Source: Euphorbia lathyris (taxonomy: Eukaryota; Streptophyta; Magnoliopsida; Malpighiales; Euphorbiaceae). Taken from it: a DNA stretch of 64,000 nt. The notes beneath the pieces were generated by a model. That model saw only the letters and a list, made by a program, of their open reading frames with translations, was not told where the DNA came from and ran no database searches. This document shows, in pieces, positions 1-11,039 of the stretch. Positions within the stretch are counted from its first letter, which is position 1; each line of letters starts with the position of its first letter. The stretch covers positions 18,116,001 through 18,180,000 of the forward strand of contig NC_088913.1 in the NCBI RefSeq assembly GCF_963576675.1. Reading direction: 5' to 3'. The translations under genes and the position numbers were made by a program.

Positions 1-229
1 AAGCAAAATCAGAATTCATTTCATTGATAGCATGGGTGATTACATCATCTGATTCAAACAAAGCAGTAATACAATTTTCATCATCAGGGTCTTCGGACTT
101 CTCATGAATTTTGGAGGTACTAGGCTCATCTCCTTCTCCTGCAGTTGCTTCAACGGTGATGACTTGCTCCTCGGCATTCAAATCCAGCATCATAATCTCC
201 TCGACAAAGCAGCTCGCCTTTCCTTTGCC
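1..229 (-). pseudogene. Continuation of gypsy polyprotein past a stop codon
   Basis: Reading the minus strand in the same frame past the TAG at 230-232 gives an open, acidic segment (starting GKGKASCFVEEIMMLDLNAE) to the window edge. This shows that the stop interrupts a longer polyprotein rather than ending a natural gag-protease ORF. The segment looks like the linker between protease/G-patch and reverse transcriptase; no catalytic motif is visible in the part present. Confidence 0.6.
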
Positions 230-1687
230 CTAGTCGGCAACATCATTGAAGATTTCGAACCCCGGTAGAATCTTCCCTTCTGTGCTAGTCCATGCCTCGG
301 GGGTCCCTGAATACGCCTTTACATGCCCCTCGTTCACGAAGTACTTCCTTAGGCCCACTTTTCCTTCACCACTCACGTTGGACGGACCTCCCTGCTCATA
401 TCCCAAACCCCTCCGGGTTTTCTGACTCTTAAAGTCCAAAAATTTTGGCAACCCCTGGTGGTGTGCTCCTAAACCCATTCCTGGGATGAAACCTCCCTTC
501 ATCATCTTCACCACATCGGTGGTCATGCTTGATTCGTAAATCCCGGAGACTTGGAATCCGAAGAAAAGTTGAGGCTCAATTCCCAATGCTGCCACCGAGC
601 TCAATTTCTCAGCTCTAATTGTCACTATCTCCTCCCCGAAGGGGAATTTAATCATTTGGTGGAGCGTGGAGGGCACACCTCCCAACTTATGGAACCAAGG
701 GCGTCCCAACAGTACGGCAAAGGTTACCGGGATATCCAGCACCGTGAACTCAGTTTCTTCCTCATGCGGCCCCACTTTCAACTTGGCCTTGAAGACTCCT
801 TCAATGTGCCTACGGCTATCGTCATATGCTCTAATCACAGTTTCAGAAGCTGTCAAATCTCCTCTCTCCACTCCCAACTTCGACAAGAGTTTCAACGGGA
901 AAACATTAATGGCCGATCCGTCATCGACCATCACACAGATAGTCTTCTTTCCGTTGATTTCCGCTCGGATGTACAAAGGCTTATTGTGAGCCTTCCCCTC
1001 TTCTGGGAGATCCTCGACAGTAAATGTGATTTCAGCCTTCTTTCGGGCCATAATTGCTCCCACTAGCGTTGTCGGCTCAGTATCGGTGGAAATAACCAGA
1101 TTCTGCAACTCTTTCATCAGGTTCTCACGATGGTACTTAGAATGGCATAAGACTTCCCAGACTGTGGACTTAGCTTGCGTCTTCTTCAACTGCTCAAGAA
1201 CTTGGTCATCGGGCTTAGGAGCCGACCCTTCTCCAATCTCGGTTTCTATTATAGGTGCCTTCCCCTCGGCCACACGGCCTGATCTCGTCATTACCGCAAT
1301 TTCCGGCTCATCATCCGATTCGTCCCAAATGTTAATAGGAACCCTCCGATTGGCATCTTCCTCGTCCGAAGAACTCTGCCAAATGTCCACAACCATTAAA
1401 TCCATGACGTGAGGAACATTCGGATTCAAGTAAAAGGGATCCACCGATCCATACAAGGCCCAACCTATCAACTCATCATAATCCCGGAGGGACACTCTGC
1501 TCATCCTTCTGGCGGCCAACGGAATAGCACCTCTTTGTATGCACATAAGCTGCACCTTATCGCTCATTGTTTCATGACACTGCTCATAATGGTGCATCCA
1601 CCTTCTAGCATAATCCACAAACGGTTCCTCGGGGAATTGCCTAATCCTATCCAGATCGTCCAGGGATCCCGTCCATGGAACATACAT

Positions 1688-1894
1688 CTCATATCTCGCC
1701 ACAAAAGCACTTCTAAGCGGTACCCAATGACCCATTTCTTCCTCTGATAGATCTTGATGCCATAATAAGGCTTCACCCATCAAGGTTTCCGAAAAATGTT
1801 CATGCAACTCACATTGCGGAAATCCGGCGTCATACATATGATTGCGGAATAACCTCGCGTGCTCAACAGGATCCTGGTATCCACCACACCTAGG
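1688..1894 (-). other. Gag-like module 4 of the Tat-like polyprotein
   Basis: Residues ~500-568 show the pattern GGYQDPVEH, then a GF-x-x-x-E step, ETLMGEALLWHQDL, an HW pair and a closing FVARY. This is the same order of landmarks as modules 1-3. It is followed (residues 569-650) by a helical C-terminal lobe (QFPEEPFVDYARRW) that parallels the C-terminal lobe of module 1 (ESFFDFVKRWRAKA), so modules 1 and 4 look complete and modules 2 and 3 look like N-terminal lobes only. Confidence 0.7.
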
Positions 1895-1966
1895 CATCGC
1901 TAATACCGCATCAGGCGTTTGGTAAGACGGGGAATCAGGGGTTTGCTCCGTCAGCATCCATACTGT

Positions 1967-2179
1967 ATACTCCTTGATAAATCTTTTCGTCATTGCCGCC
2001 CAATCGGTCTTAACATACATCGACAACGACATGTACCACATTAACGGTTCACCCATCAATGAATTGCAAAACAAGCTAGTGATCTCTTCCTCTTTAAAAC
2101 CCAAGGGTGCCATAGCCGACAAGTAGAAGTGAAGGTGCTCCATAGGGTCCTTATTGCCGTTATACTTACTAACCCTCGG
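1967..2179 (-). other. Gag-like module 3 of the Tat-like polyprotein
   Basis: Residues ~405-475 have the landmarks KYNGNKDPMEHLHFY, GFKEEE, NSLMGEPLMWYMSL, DW and FIKEY. The module is only the N-terminal lobe and runs into a short linker before module 4. Confidence 0.7.
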
Positions 2180-2245
2180 TAGCGGACGTTTGATGGGTCC
2201 GATCTGCATCGCAAAGCGCTCCGCAGTTCTATCTTCAGCTCTTTG

Positions 2246-2461
2246 GTACTTTTCTAGAAACAAATCCGACAACCGATCCCAATCATGCTTGCAAGAGTCG
2301 GGTAATGAATGGAACCATTCCAGAGGCTCGCCTACCAGCGAATGGTGGAACCACTGGGCAATTTCATCTACTCCGAAGGATTCAATAAACATGTCGTGCA
2401 TATATTCACGCAAGTGCGCCTCGGGATCCCTTCCTCCACTAAACAAACCTAAATCTGGCAC
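2246..2461 (-). other. Gag-like module 2 of the Tat-like polyprotein
   Basis: Residues ~311-382 have the landmarks LFSGGRDPEAHLREY, SFGVDE, HHSLVGEPLEWFHSLP, DW and FLEKY. An acidic low-complexity linker (residues ~250-305) separates it from the zinc motif and module 1. Confidence 0.7.
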
Positions 2462-3335
2462 AATAGTCCGAGACGACCCTTCTCCGGTCTCTTCAGCACT
2501 ATCCTCATCATACGGTGCTCCACCATCTGACCCTTCCCCCATCGGTTCATCCTCTTGTTCTTCACCCAGGAAGGACACATACAGTCCCTTTCCCACATTG
2601 CTCTTTTCATCGGAGTCCAACAACTCCTCTACGTTCTCCTCGAAGGATTCCATCACTACAGTTTCTATCAAACCAACTCTGATCGTACTCACTCTATGAT
2701 TAGGCAATGGATTGCGCCTAACGGAAGGGTTCGCTGACGAAGGATCAGCTATCTTCTTCTCCTCAATTAAATCTTGGATTTCATGTTTCAGCCTCTCACA
2801 ATTCTCAATTGTATGCCCATAACTGCTATGGAATTCACAATACCCTCTAGCCTGTATCTGCGGAGTAGGTTGAGCTTTGTTATACGGGGTAAGGGCTTTC
2901 AACAATCCCTTTTTCTGCAGACGCTCGAAAACTTTCGCGTAGGTCTGATCGAACTTGGCGAACCGCCTCTTTTCAATAGCATTAAGATCAACCACTTTCA
3001 CTGCTGCGGATTCCGTACTCGCGCTAGGCCCTCCGGCACTATATCCAGACTTCGTCCACTTGGTATAAGCTTTCTTCGGCTCTCCATCCCCTTCAACAGT
3101 CAAGGCACAACTATACATCTGATTGAAATCCGTAAATGGCATATACCGCAACTCATTTTTGATATACGGCAATGTGTTGCCAACCACCATTCGGATCTGA
3201 TCCTGCTCGAGCGGCTTTTGTTTCATCACTGCGGCCTTAGCCCTCCATCTTTTCACAAAATCGAAAAAGGATTCCCCAGCCTGTTGCTTAGTGCTCTCTA
3301 ACTCTTTCAAAGTGACCTCCAGCATGGTGTTAAAG

Positions 3336-3902
3336 CTATACTGAGCGATGAATGACTTCGCTAATTCCTTCCAATCCTTCTTTGTCAGCATTGGTAACGC
3401 ATGAAACCATGTGAGGGCAGCCCCCTTCTAAGTAGGTGTTAAACAGCCCTAGGACCTGATCCTCCGTCAGGATCGTGTGCTTCATCACCGCAACATACTG
3501 ATTCATATGAGCGGTGGGATCTCCCGTTCCATCGAACTTTTTCATGTCAGGGAGCCGAAATTTCAAAGGCAAAGCTGTTGCCGACAAACAATTCTTCAAG
3601 TTATAGAAATCCTGACTTCCGGAGCTTCCTCCGCGCAAGTCCTGCACTTCCTGTGTGATGTGTTGCTTCCACTCCTCTTCCTTAGCTTTCTCTTTCTCTA
3701 ACTGTTTTCGGATATAATCCTGACAATCCTCCTCATTCCCAAAGCGAGGGCCACCGTTCACCTTATTCTCAGCACACTTACTACCACTCTTGTTGTCCTT
3801 CAGTGCTAACTCAGCTAGCTGGGCCAAGATTGCGGCCAGCTGATCATTGATATTGTTCACAGAATTTTCCAATTCAGCCACTTTCTCGTCGGTCGCAGAC
3901 AT
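3336..3902 (-). pseudogene. Gypsy gag N-terminus, out of frame with the rest
   Basis: This frame holds the start of gag. An N-terminal stretch with coiled-coil character (residues ~5-35, rich in Leu/Ile/Ala/Asn heptads) is followed by charged sequence and then the first half of gag module 1 (motif KFDGTGDP, later LGLFNTYLEGG). After LEGG the matching continuation (AALTWFHALPML...) is in the next frame, so an indel in the G-run at about 3424-3429 separates this piece from the 230-3391 frame. The last ~30 residues of this ORF after LEGG are out-of-frame noise. Confidence 0.75.
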
Positions 3903-5980
3903 ATTGACGGAAGACTAAGTATACCCGGATGAAGATGATTCAGAAGCCACAGCTGCCGATTCAGAACTGTCTACTCGTAGCTGATCAAACTGTCTGACAA
4001 GCCGATTACTCTCGCGAAACCACAACCGCTTAATGATGACGTCTGCGCGAACGGTATCCATTAGTATGTATGCATGATTTTATATGCATGATTCGTGGTG
4101 TGTGCGTTTATTTATTTACGATTATAAGATAAGAAGAACAAACGTTAGTTCTATTTACACGTATCACAACATCTCTCTTCCACCCTTATTCCTCCACACA
4201 CTCGTCGGTCCAGGTCTCTTTCCTAGGATTTTGGTTTTTGGCTCACATTGCGGTCCAGGGGACGCGTGATGCCGTTGATTATTGCGGAAAATTAAATCAC
4301 CCATCAGACAATACAGTTCGTTTTTTGACGTATCCACGTTCAGTGACTAAGAAATCGACCAAGTCGGATTGTCCTTTCAGAATAACTTGTCTTTTGTCCT
4401 TTCGCGAGATGCATTAATTCGGGTTTTGACTCCCTTTAAGCGCATCTCGGTTTTTAAACGTGGTACGAGTTATTCTTCTATTCCAATCGTTTGTTATTGC
4501 AAATGACTCGTTCCCTTTTTATTCACGTGGATTCGTGTCTCGATTTTTGGATTACAACGGGATCTTTTTGGATCTATCGAGAGACATAACCATGCGTTTA
4601 TTTAGTGATGGAATCACTTTTGGATTTTATTTTAGGGAACGGACTCATCGCGTAACGTGTTTGTTCTTAGCATCGAGGATTCGTTTGCTCATTTTGCTAC
4701 ACGAAAAGACGGCGAGTCTTATTTGAGCGCACGGTAATCTTTCGGCTAACAACAGTTCATTGTTCTTCCCAATTCGCGGGATATATCATCTTAGTGTGGT
4801 TACAGAAAATCAACGTTTCGTTGAATTGCATGCTTATTCGAAGCGAGGATATCACCGTTCTCTTTCCTTTAGGCACGAATTAAGCAAACACGTACATCAG
4901 GCCATATTTCTTGCAGTTTTGGTAATGGTCGAAATGATCGAGTCGTTAGTCAAAACCCGCAGTCTCGTCCATATGGCGCAATTATATGGTTTGGCTTAAT
5001 TCGGCTTCGTGATTTTAAACGGGGTATACACTCGTTCGAGGCATGCATTCAACGGCATTGGTTTATTTTCTTTAACTACTCTCGGGATTAACATATATCG
5101 TAGATTCGGAATGATTTTGGTCGTTTAGTTCATTTTTTGCTTTTCTTCTCTTAGTCACTTCTGCGGACACGTCCATTTCTCTTAAGAACGACACGAGGCA
5201 TAACGTAAAAGCTCGTCTTTTATTCGGAAGGGACGGGCCACGTTTGCGAAACTTTTCACGTTACCACACGGTCATTCGAGACAGAAATGTTCTTCGTCTT
5301 CGTTTCGTCATGATCTCGTTTCATCCCAACTTATTTAAAGAATGTGAATAACGGCTACTGTTAATATAGTCTTTTGTATCGAGATGTAACTATCCTTAAC
5401 ACTGAACCGATTCATACTAATACGTGCTTACGTCATAACACATTTCTTGAACATGTGCCTTCGTCGGGACACCGAAAGGGACAAGGCGGGTCGCACATGT
5501 TCATTCATATGAGATGACTAAGTCGTCTTTAGTTCAAATTGTTTCGATGTTTTAGGGTAATTAGTATGTCGATTCACGAGTATATATTAACACATCGTCT
5601 CATTTTCTTTACCTACTTTAGGATTAGACACGTATCGTGGCGGTTTGAAAACACGAATTGATTCATTTATCACATAAAAAATAGTAACGGGTGATCCTAT
5701 GGAAACTTCTAAGGCTACTATATGCTGACACGGCTGACCGCGGGACCTCACAGGACCGCTAAAATTCGCCCCTAACGAATGGATGGGGACCCTTTGGCGC
5801 CTTACTGTAAGGGGGAACTTACACTAGCCTCTTTCGAGCGACGAATGGACTCTCGCTAGAGGTTTCGTGGAAATTACCCAAAGGGTTTGCAATAATGCAC
5901 ATGAATGCATACGAAAAGAAGTAAAACGATCCGTCCCCATTAAGGGCTTAATACACGCCTTCCGGAATCAAATTTCTCGC
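3903..5980 (-). other. Untranslated leader of the Tat-like element
   Basis: About 2.1 kb lies between the primer-binding site and gag. I find no convincing coding sequence on either strand; the short frames here have no recognisable motif. Some Ogre-type elements carry an extra ORF in this position, but none is visible here. Confidence 0.5.
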
Positions 5981-5999
5981 TTTCCCAGCAGAGTCGCCA
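5981..5999 (-). promoter_or_regulatory. Primer-binding site of the Tat-like element
   Basis: On the minus strand TGGCGACTCTGCTGGGAAA follows the LTR end (CTAACA, 6007-6002) after two bases. A TGG start right after a CA-ending LTR is the expected layout. Tat/Ogre elements are reported to use tRNA-Arg; I recall this pattern but could not match it to a tRNA here. Confidence 0.6.
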
Positions 6000-8363
6000 C
6001 TTGTTAGACGAGGTGCCGCGGCCTAATCTCCCGGACGGACCGGGGGGTGGACAACCTCATGGCGACGTAAGCGGTGATTGGCGCCGAAAGCAACCAATCG
6101 TGGAATCAAGCTGCTCTGCAGGACCGGAGCTCGGAGATATGAAAGAGTCGCCACCCACGAATGGGAAAATGAACATCGATCCCTTGCGGGAGACCGATGT
6201 GGGTTCGGGAAACTTAGGTACGAGCCGAGAAGGCTAGCTCCTTTCCAAAGAAAGGCTACTAGGCACCCCAAAATCGCCCGGTTATGAACCACCGGCCTCC
6301 TACTCAGCATGTTAGGCGATAACGGACTAATCGTATACTTCTTTAAGTTTAAAATTCATTTGAAACCTTTTCTTTCTTTTTTCAGAAACCGTTTTGAGCA
6401 TATATTATTGGAAAGCCATATTAGTAAAGAATCACCCATTTATATTATACATACACAGAGAATGGGGAAGAAATAAGTGATTTATTTATAACCTTATTTA
6501 AATGTCATGCCGTGTGTTTATTCTACACTAACTTATTTCCCCAAAACGAGTTTATTTACATGGTTCGCACCTTAATCACCGTTGGAACGATTTAGGTGCG
6601 TTTTAAAACCCCGATTAGTGAAGTTTACTCGAGTCGCCATTGGAACGACTCAAGTGCTTTGGAAACGTTTGAGACAAAAACCTTTAGTTAAGAAAACGTG
6701 GTTAAACATACAAGTCAATTTTATTTTGTACAAATCCTTTAAGAAAATGATTCAAAAACTCTATTATTCACAAAGAAAGCGATTTTAATTACCATGTTCA
6801 CTTAATCCGCCTTTGGAACGGATTAAGGTTTTAAAACGTGGTGTTTTGGAAACGATTTGAAATATTAACAAAAAACAACTCCATTTATTTACATTAGGAA
6901 CCTCTAAAAATTCATTAGTTTAAATAATCAAATTGAAAACTCTCTTTCTTTTGATTTATTTTCCCCTCTTATTTAATGGACTCTCTCTACCTATTATAAT
7001 TACAATAATAAACCCATTTAAAGCAAGATTCATAATCAAATAAAGCCCATTTGAAACATGGACCCATGAATGATCCAAAAGAATAAAGAAAGTAATTCTA
7101 GCATATATATATACACATTTAAATCAAAAAGAGAATATGAAAATAAAAGTTAATAAGAGGAAACTATATAATACATATATGAAAATATTAGATAAAATAC
7201 ATTTATACTTTAAAGATGTGAAAATAGTAAATAAATCTCATAAATAAGAACATAACATTTACCCAAAATAATTTCATTCAATAACCAATAAAATAACCCA
7301 AATATCCCAAACTACATATATACATAACTATTATAGTTTTAAATATAAAAAAAATAGCATATACTAATATCTATTGATTATTTCCCAAAATGCCCAAGTA
7401 AATAATCTTCAAAATAGGATCTAATATAACTCAAATGAATAAAAGAACAAATATATACATATACTTATGTTTTAAAAATTAAATAAAGAATGATATACAA
7501 ACATCCTAAATAATTATATACACTAAACATCTAAAATAGTTTAAAACACATATATTACATAACTATACATATATATATTAAGGATTTAAAAGCTTAGAAG
7601 TTGAGAAAAAGGGACTGAAATGGCATTTTTTGCGTTTTGGCAGATTTACCGACGGAAAATCCGTAGGTAAACAGCACTTAGTGACAGAAATGGCAAATTA
7701 CAGCAGCACTCTAATTGTTTCCTGATTTATTCAAAGGCTTTAAATTAAATCTAATTCAATCGTTTTGGATTTCCGAACTACCAAAAATGGATCATAGTCA
7801 ATAACGGAAGTTCCTAAAATGATGTTTTTATTTTAAAACATTATTTGGAAATTTTTTTTTTTTTTAAATTAGAAACTTATAATTTCAACGTTTTTCGATA
7901 CCCGAACTACCTTTTTATCGGATCACGGTTCGTATTGGGATATCAAAACGAGGTTTTCTATCTTAAAACAAAACCGAATTTTATTCAACACGAAACGAAA
8001 ATTAAATAAATACGTTAATTAAATAAAACGTGATAAAATAAATAACTAATCAAATAAAGAAACTATCACATAAAAAATAAATAGAAGAAGAGAATAAATA
8101 AAATAAAATAAAAGAGTCTAGTCCTCGGATAATACCTTAAATTCGGTATCTGACAGTCGAAGCCGATCGATTCCACGAGTCGCGATCTTCCTTTTTTTAT
8201 ATATTTTTTAGTAAAAGTTTAACTTTAGGAAACTCGGAATTTTTGAGAAAAAAAATATTTTTCTCAAAAAAATTCACTTTCTCTCTCTAAAAATGTTTAG
8301 AGTGAGAAAGGCTCCAAGAAATCCCCTCCTTTCCTCCCTTTTTCTTCATTGGGATCCGTGCCC

Positions 8364-8371
8364 CTTATATA
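8364..8371 (-). promoter_or_regulatory. Likely TATA box of the Tat-like LTR
   Basis: TATATAAG on the minus strand (TCCCTATATAAGGGGC in context) lies just downstream, in transcription order, of the GC-rich palindrome array and ~715 bp from the LTR 5' end. Transcription would start near 8335-8340. Confidence 0.5.
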
Positions 8372-8412
8372 GGGAAACGGGTCCCGGAAACTTTGGACGA
8401 CGCCCGAGCAAA

Positions 8413-8625
8413 ATTGGGCGTCGCCCAAAGCCGTTGGGCGGCCGCCCAACATCACGTTGGGCTACCGCCCAACATTGTTGGGCGGCCGCCCAACGATTGT
8501 TGGGCGATCGCCCACCAATTGTTGGGTGGTCGCCCAACAGCGTTGGGCGTCCGCCCGACGCGGTTGGGCGCTCGCACCCCCCTATCTTTGGGCTTCCGCC
8601 CAACGCGATTGGACACTCGCTCAAC
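8413..8625. repeat. Array of ~10 palindromic units of ~18 bp, period ~22 bp
   Basis: The consensus is GTTGGGCGNNCGCCCAAC, itself a palindrome. Units start near 8413, 8433, 8456, 8477, 8499, 8521, 8542, 8563, 8587 and 8608. Spacings are 20-24 bp, about two helical turns. Several units are perfect palindromes (for example 8433-8450 and 8477-8494, which also hold GCGGCCGC); those at the right end have decayed. The array lies in the LTR U3 directly upstream of the TATA box on the minus strand. Confidence 0.85.
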
Positions 8626-8925
8626 GGCCGCCGGGGCGCGCCTCGCGCCGTCGGGCGTGCACGCCCCGCGGCCGTCGAACTCGCGTTCCGCGTCGTCGGT
8701 CGTTCACGCGTCGTGACCGCCGAACGCATGTTCCGCGCTGCCGGTTGCACATGTCCCGTGGTCGACGAGCGCGCGTCTCGTGCCGCCAAGCTCGTGCCTT
8801 GCTCGGACACCGAGCGCGTACTATTCATGGTTGGCTGCGTGCGTCCGACAGACGTCGAGCGCGTGCTTCGCGTCGTCGAGCGTGCATCCGACCGTCGTCG
8901 AATGCGCGCCGACCGCCGCTAAGCA
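8626..8925. repeat. Degenerate GC-rich continuation of the LTR repeat region
   Basis: This CpG-dense sequence (many CGTCG, GCGCG and CGAGCG blocks) has a visible but poor ~21-bp rhythm and stands in AT-rich surroundings. It gives long open frames on both strands, which I take as a by-product of composition rather than genes. Confidence 0.5.
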
Positions 8926-9087
8926 TTCGCACCGTGCCGTTAAGCATTCGCGAGCTATCCGATCGACACCAGCGACCGACTGTAACTTATTTATTTTATT
9001 ATTTTTGAAACTTTCGGAATCAATCGCTTCAACCGTCTTGTTTTCAGGTTTTCGTCACAGGTCCTCCGACTCGGTGTCTACAGGCGC

Positions 9088-10170
9088 TGAGTAAACAACA
9101 AGATACTGGCTTAGTCAACTGGTGACTAGGTCAGTTTCTTAGCTTGAGTCAGGAGATAGCACTTAGAGTCTATTCCTGAGCTCAGACGTTCAACGCGCAC
9201 AACTCAACTTGACCTCTTTACTTGGTCAGTTTTTGGTTATTTTAAGCAAGCAATATAAATAAGGAGTTAAAGGTAAGAAATACTTCACTCAGCAGATTTA
9301 TCCAGGTTCGGCTTCTTCTAAGCCTACGTCTTGTCCCCGGAACACGTTCCGAGATTTCGAATCCTCTACTGAGCTCTTTAAAGGTAGAGCCTCAAACCTT
9401 TTACAATATCAGCAACTGAGTATGACAAGAGTACCTTCCTCTATACCTCTACTCAATCCTAATCTCTCGCTGAGTACTAAAACCGAGTACTCAGCCTCTC
9501 CTTTCTATCTCTAGAAATGATAAGTGTTTTGTCCTATACAAAGATTTGCTAAGACACTTTAGACGATTGAAACAATCACTCTAGACTTTTACACAGATAT
9601 AAGAATTGTAGTGTAAGATTTTGCTTTGCTTCTTTGCTTGCAGAACTTGTAGAAATTTTGTCAGCGTAATGGCTTGATCAAGTTCTGTATTGAGTGAAGC
9701 TTCTGATGGCACTATTTATAGAGACGTCTGGGCATCGGTCATTTCGAATTTCGAAATAACCGTTGGAGGGAAACGGCTACATGTCGTTGTCATCCTGACT
9801 TGCTCAGAGCTCTCGGCCAATCAAAATTGTGTATCTTCTGTCATCGATCAGCTCAGCAGACTGTCTCTCCTTTTATGGTAAAGTCAACTGGACAGCATAC
9901 TGTGTCGTCTGAACGTTACCCAAAGGGGAAATACTTTGTCTGGAAGTTTTTCTTTGCCAGCTGCTGTCTTGTACGCTTTGTCGAGACTACTCAGCAGCTT
10001 CATCTTGAAGTTGTTCCCGAAGGCCTTCTAGATCCTTCCTTATGCTGAGTTGCGTTTTGTTCGAAACGGCAACGTCTTGACACACGCGGGCCGAGTTGTA
10101 CTGAGCTGTTTGACTTGGGCCTTGACTTCCGTATTGGGCTTGATCCTTTTAATCCTTATGTCTTATAACA
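9088..10170 (-). repeat. Probable solo LTR, copia-type
   Basis: On the minus strand it starts TGTTATAAGACATAAGG (10170) and ends GTTTACTCA (9088). TATAAATA lies at 9713-9720 in a plausible U3/R position, and the region holds the conserved-looking block around GGTTCGGCTTCTTC and CCCCGGAACACGTTCC (9306-9352). I see no adjacent coding sequence, primer-binding site or second copy, so this is a solo LTR or LTR fragment. Flanks do not give a clear 5-bp duplication, perhaps because the Tat-like element inserted at or beside its end. Confidence 0.5.
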
Positions 10171-10435
10171 GTTTTAACTCAACATTGAACAAACACATTA
10201 GTAGAATAAATCAAAGCATTTAAACTTAGTGTGTTTAGAATATGTATTTTAAATTATACTTAAACAATTTTGTCAAATCAAAATTATGTGGAAAGGTGTT
10301 TCAACAATTATTACTTCAGGTATATTTTTGAGACAAAATGCAATCTAGGTACCAAAGTGTGAGCTGATGCATAATTCAGATACCATTAATGTAATTTACT
10401 CTAAAAAAATATCTATAAATGTTGGGATTTTTAGA

Positions 10436-10477
<42 letters not shown>

Positions 10478-11039
10478 GAGATAAATCTGAAATACCTAAG
10501 AATGGATCCATGTAATTCAAGAAAATAAAAAAGAATAATAAAAATATCAACCTCGCTTGAAAAGCAATTTTGAATCGGTTTGACTAGGATAGTATCGCAT
10601 CCAGCGCTACTTAACAGACGAACACCCTTTCTAATATCCACATGAAAGAAAATTGATCCACATAAATAGCGTACTAGCACTACAATCATCGAATGTCCTC
10701 ATACACTTAGTTTGAATTATGTCTCTCATTGTGTAATATTTATGTACTATTTGGAGTTACTGAAGAATTGATTGATATCAACCCTAGCAACCACTTAATA
10801 TATTATTTATATGCATAAATATTAATAAATGAAATATCTAATATTTATTTATTATTTTGTACTTTAATCTAATTATAATCCCAATTTGAAATAAAAATCA
10901 TTAAATAAAATATGTGAGATTTTATTTAATTATAGGTTACTTCTATATTGGTCTCCCAATTAGTATCATCTATGTCTAGTATCTAGGTATAATTGTTTTT
11001 AAGGGATTCTGGGTGTGATTCCAGTGGAGCCAGAGTCTA
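10171..11039. other. AT-rich spacer with a TA microsatellite
   Basis: I see no gene here. A pure (TA)n run occupies 10439-10474. The remainder is unremarkable AT-rich sequence. Confidence 0.6.

Larger units (their letters stand above)
230..3391 (-). pseudogene. Gypsy gag-protease polyprotein with repeated gag modules
   Basis: This is a 1053-codon open frame, the main surviving coding part of the Tat-like element. In order it holds: the C-terminal half of gag module 1 (residues 1-100), a zinc motif of CxxH...HxxxxC form (residues 184-198), three more gag-like modules (about 311-382, 405-475 and 500-568, the last followed by its own C-terminal lobe to ~650), acidic linkers, an aspartic protease (about 800-905, active site VDDGSA at 822-827, flap-side motif LLGRPW at 894-899) and a G-patch-like stretch (about 957-1001, PGMGLG). 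Gag packages the RNA and the protease cuts the polyprotein. The first Met here is not the true start: gag begins upstream in another frame (3336-3902). The protease has DDGS rather than the commoner D-S/T/N-G. The stop at 230 is premature. Confidence 0.8.
1..9082 (-). mobile_element. Ty3/gypsy LTR retrotransposon, Tat/Ogre-like, 5' half
   Basis: The element is read on the minus strand: a long LTR (6002-9082), a primer-binding site, a ~2-kb leader, gag, protease and a G-patch-like segment that runs off the window start. Reverse transcriptase, integrase and the 3' LTR would lie left of base 1. The CxxH...HxxxxC gag zinc motif, the G-patch after the protease and a very long LTR fit the Tat/Ogre branch of Ty3/gypsy; the lineage is inferred. 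A frameshift near 3424-3429 and a stop at 230-232 mean this copy cannot make an intact polyprotein. Five bases, GGCGC (9083-9087), lie just outside the LTR and could be one copy of the target duplication; the other copy is off the window. Confidence 0.8.
6002..9082 (-). repeat. 5' LTR of the Tat-like gypsy element (~3.1 kb)
   Basis: The plus-strand outline runs from TGTTAGAC (6002) to GTCTACA (ends 9082), a near-perfect terminal inverted repeat with TG...CA ends. The inner end abuts the primer-binding site, and the outer end is followed by GGCGC and then a different repeat. Length fits long Tat/Ogre LTRs. On the minus strand U3 runs down from 9082 through a GC-rich palindrome array to a TATA box at 8364-8371; the rest (to 6002) is AT-rich R/U5. 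The right boundary is inferred because the other LTR is outside the window. Confidence 0.65.

Noticed and set aside
6001..6310. Small overlapping frames at the LTR inner end
   Set aside because: They lie within the LTR U5/R, on both strands, with no homology I recognise.
8433..8494. GCGGCCGC sites as a cloning vector trace
   Set aside because: They arise from the centres of the palindromic units; neighbouring units have other centres and no vector sequence is present.
8413..8625. CRISPR-like repeat array
   Set aside because: The spacers are only 3-6 bases and there is no cas gene; the context is a plant LTR.
8293..9008. Long open frames on both strands in the GC-rich block
   Set aside because: They overlap in several frames, are made of Arg/Pro/Ala low complexity and follow the palindrome repeats; composition explains them.
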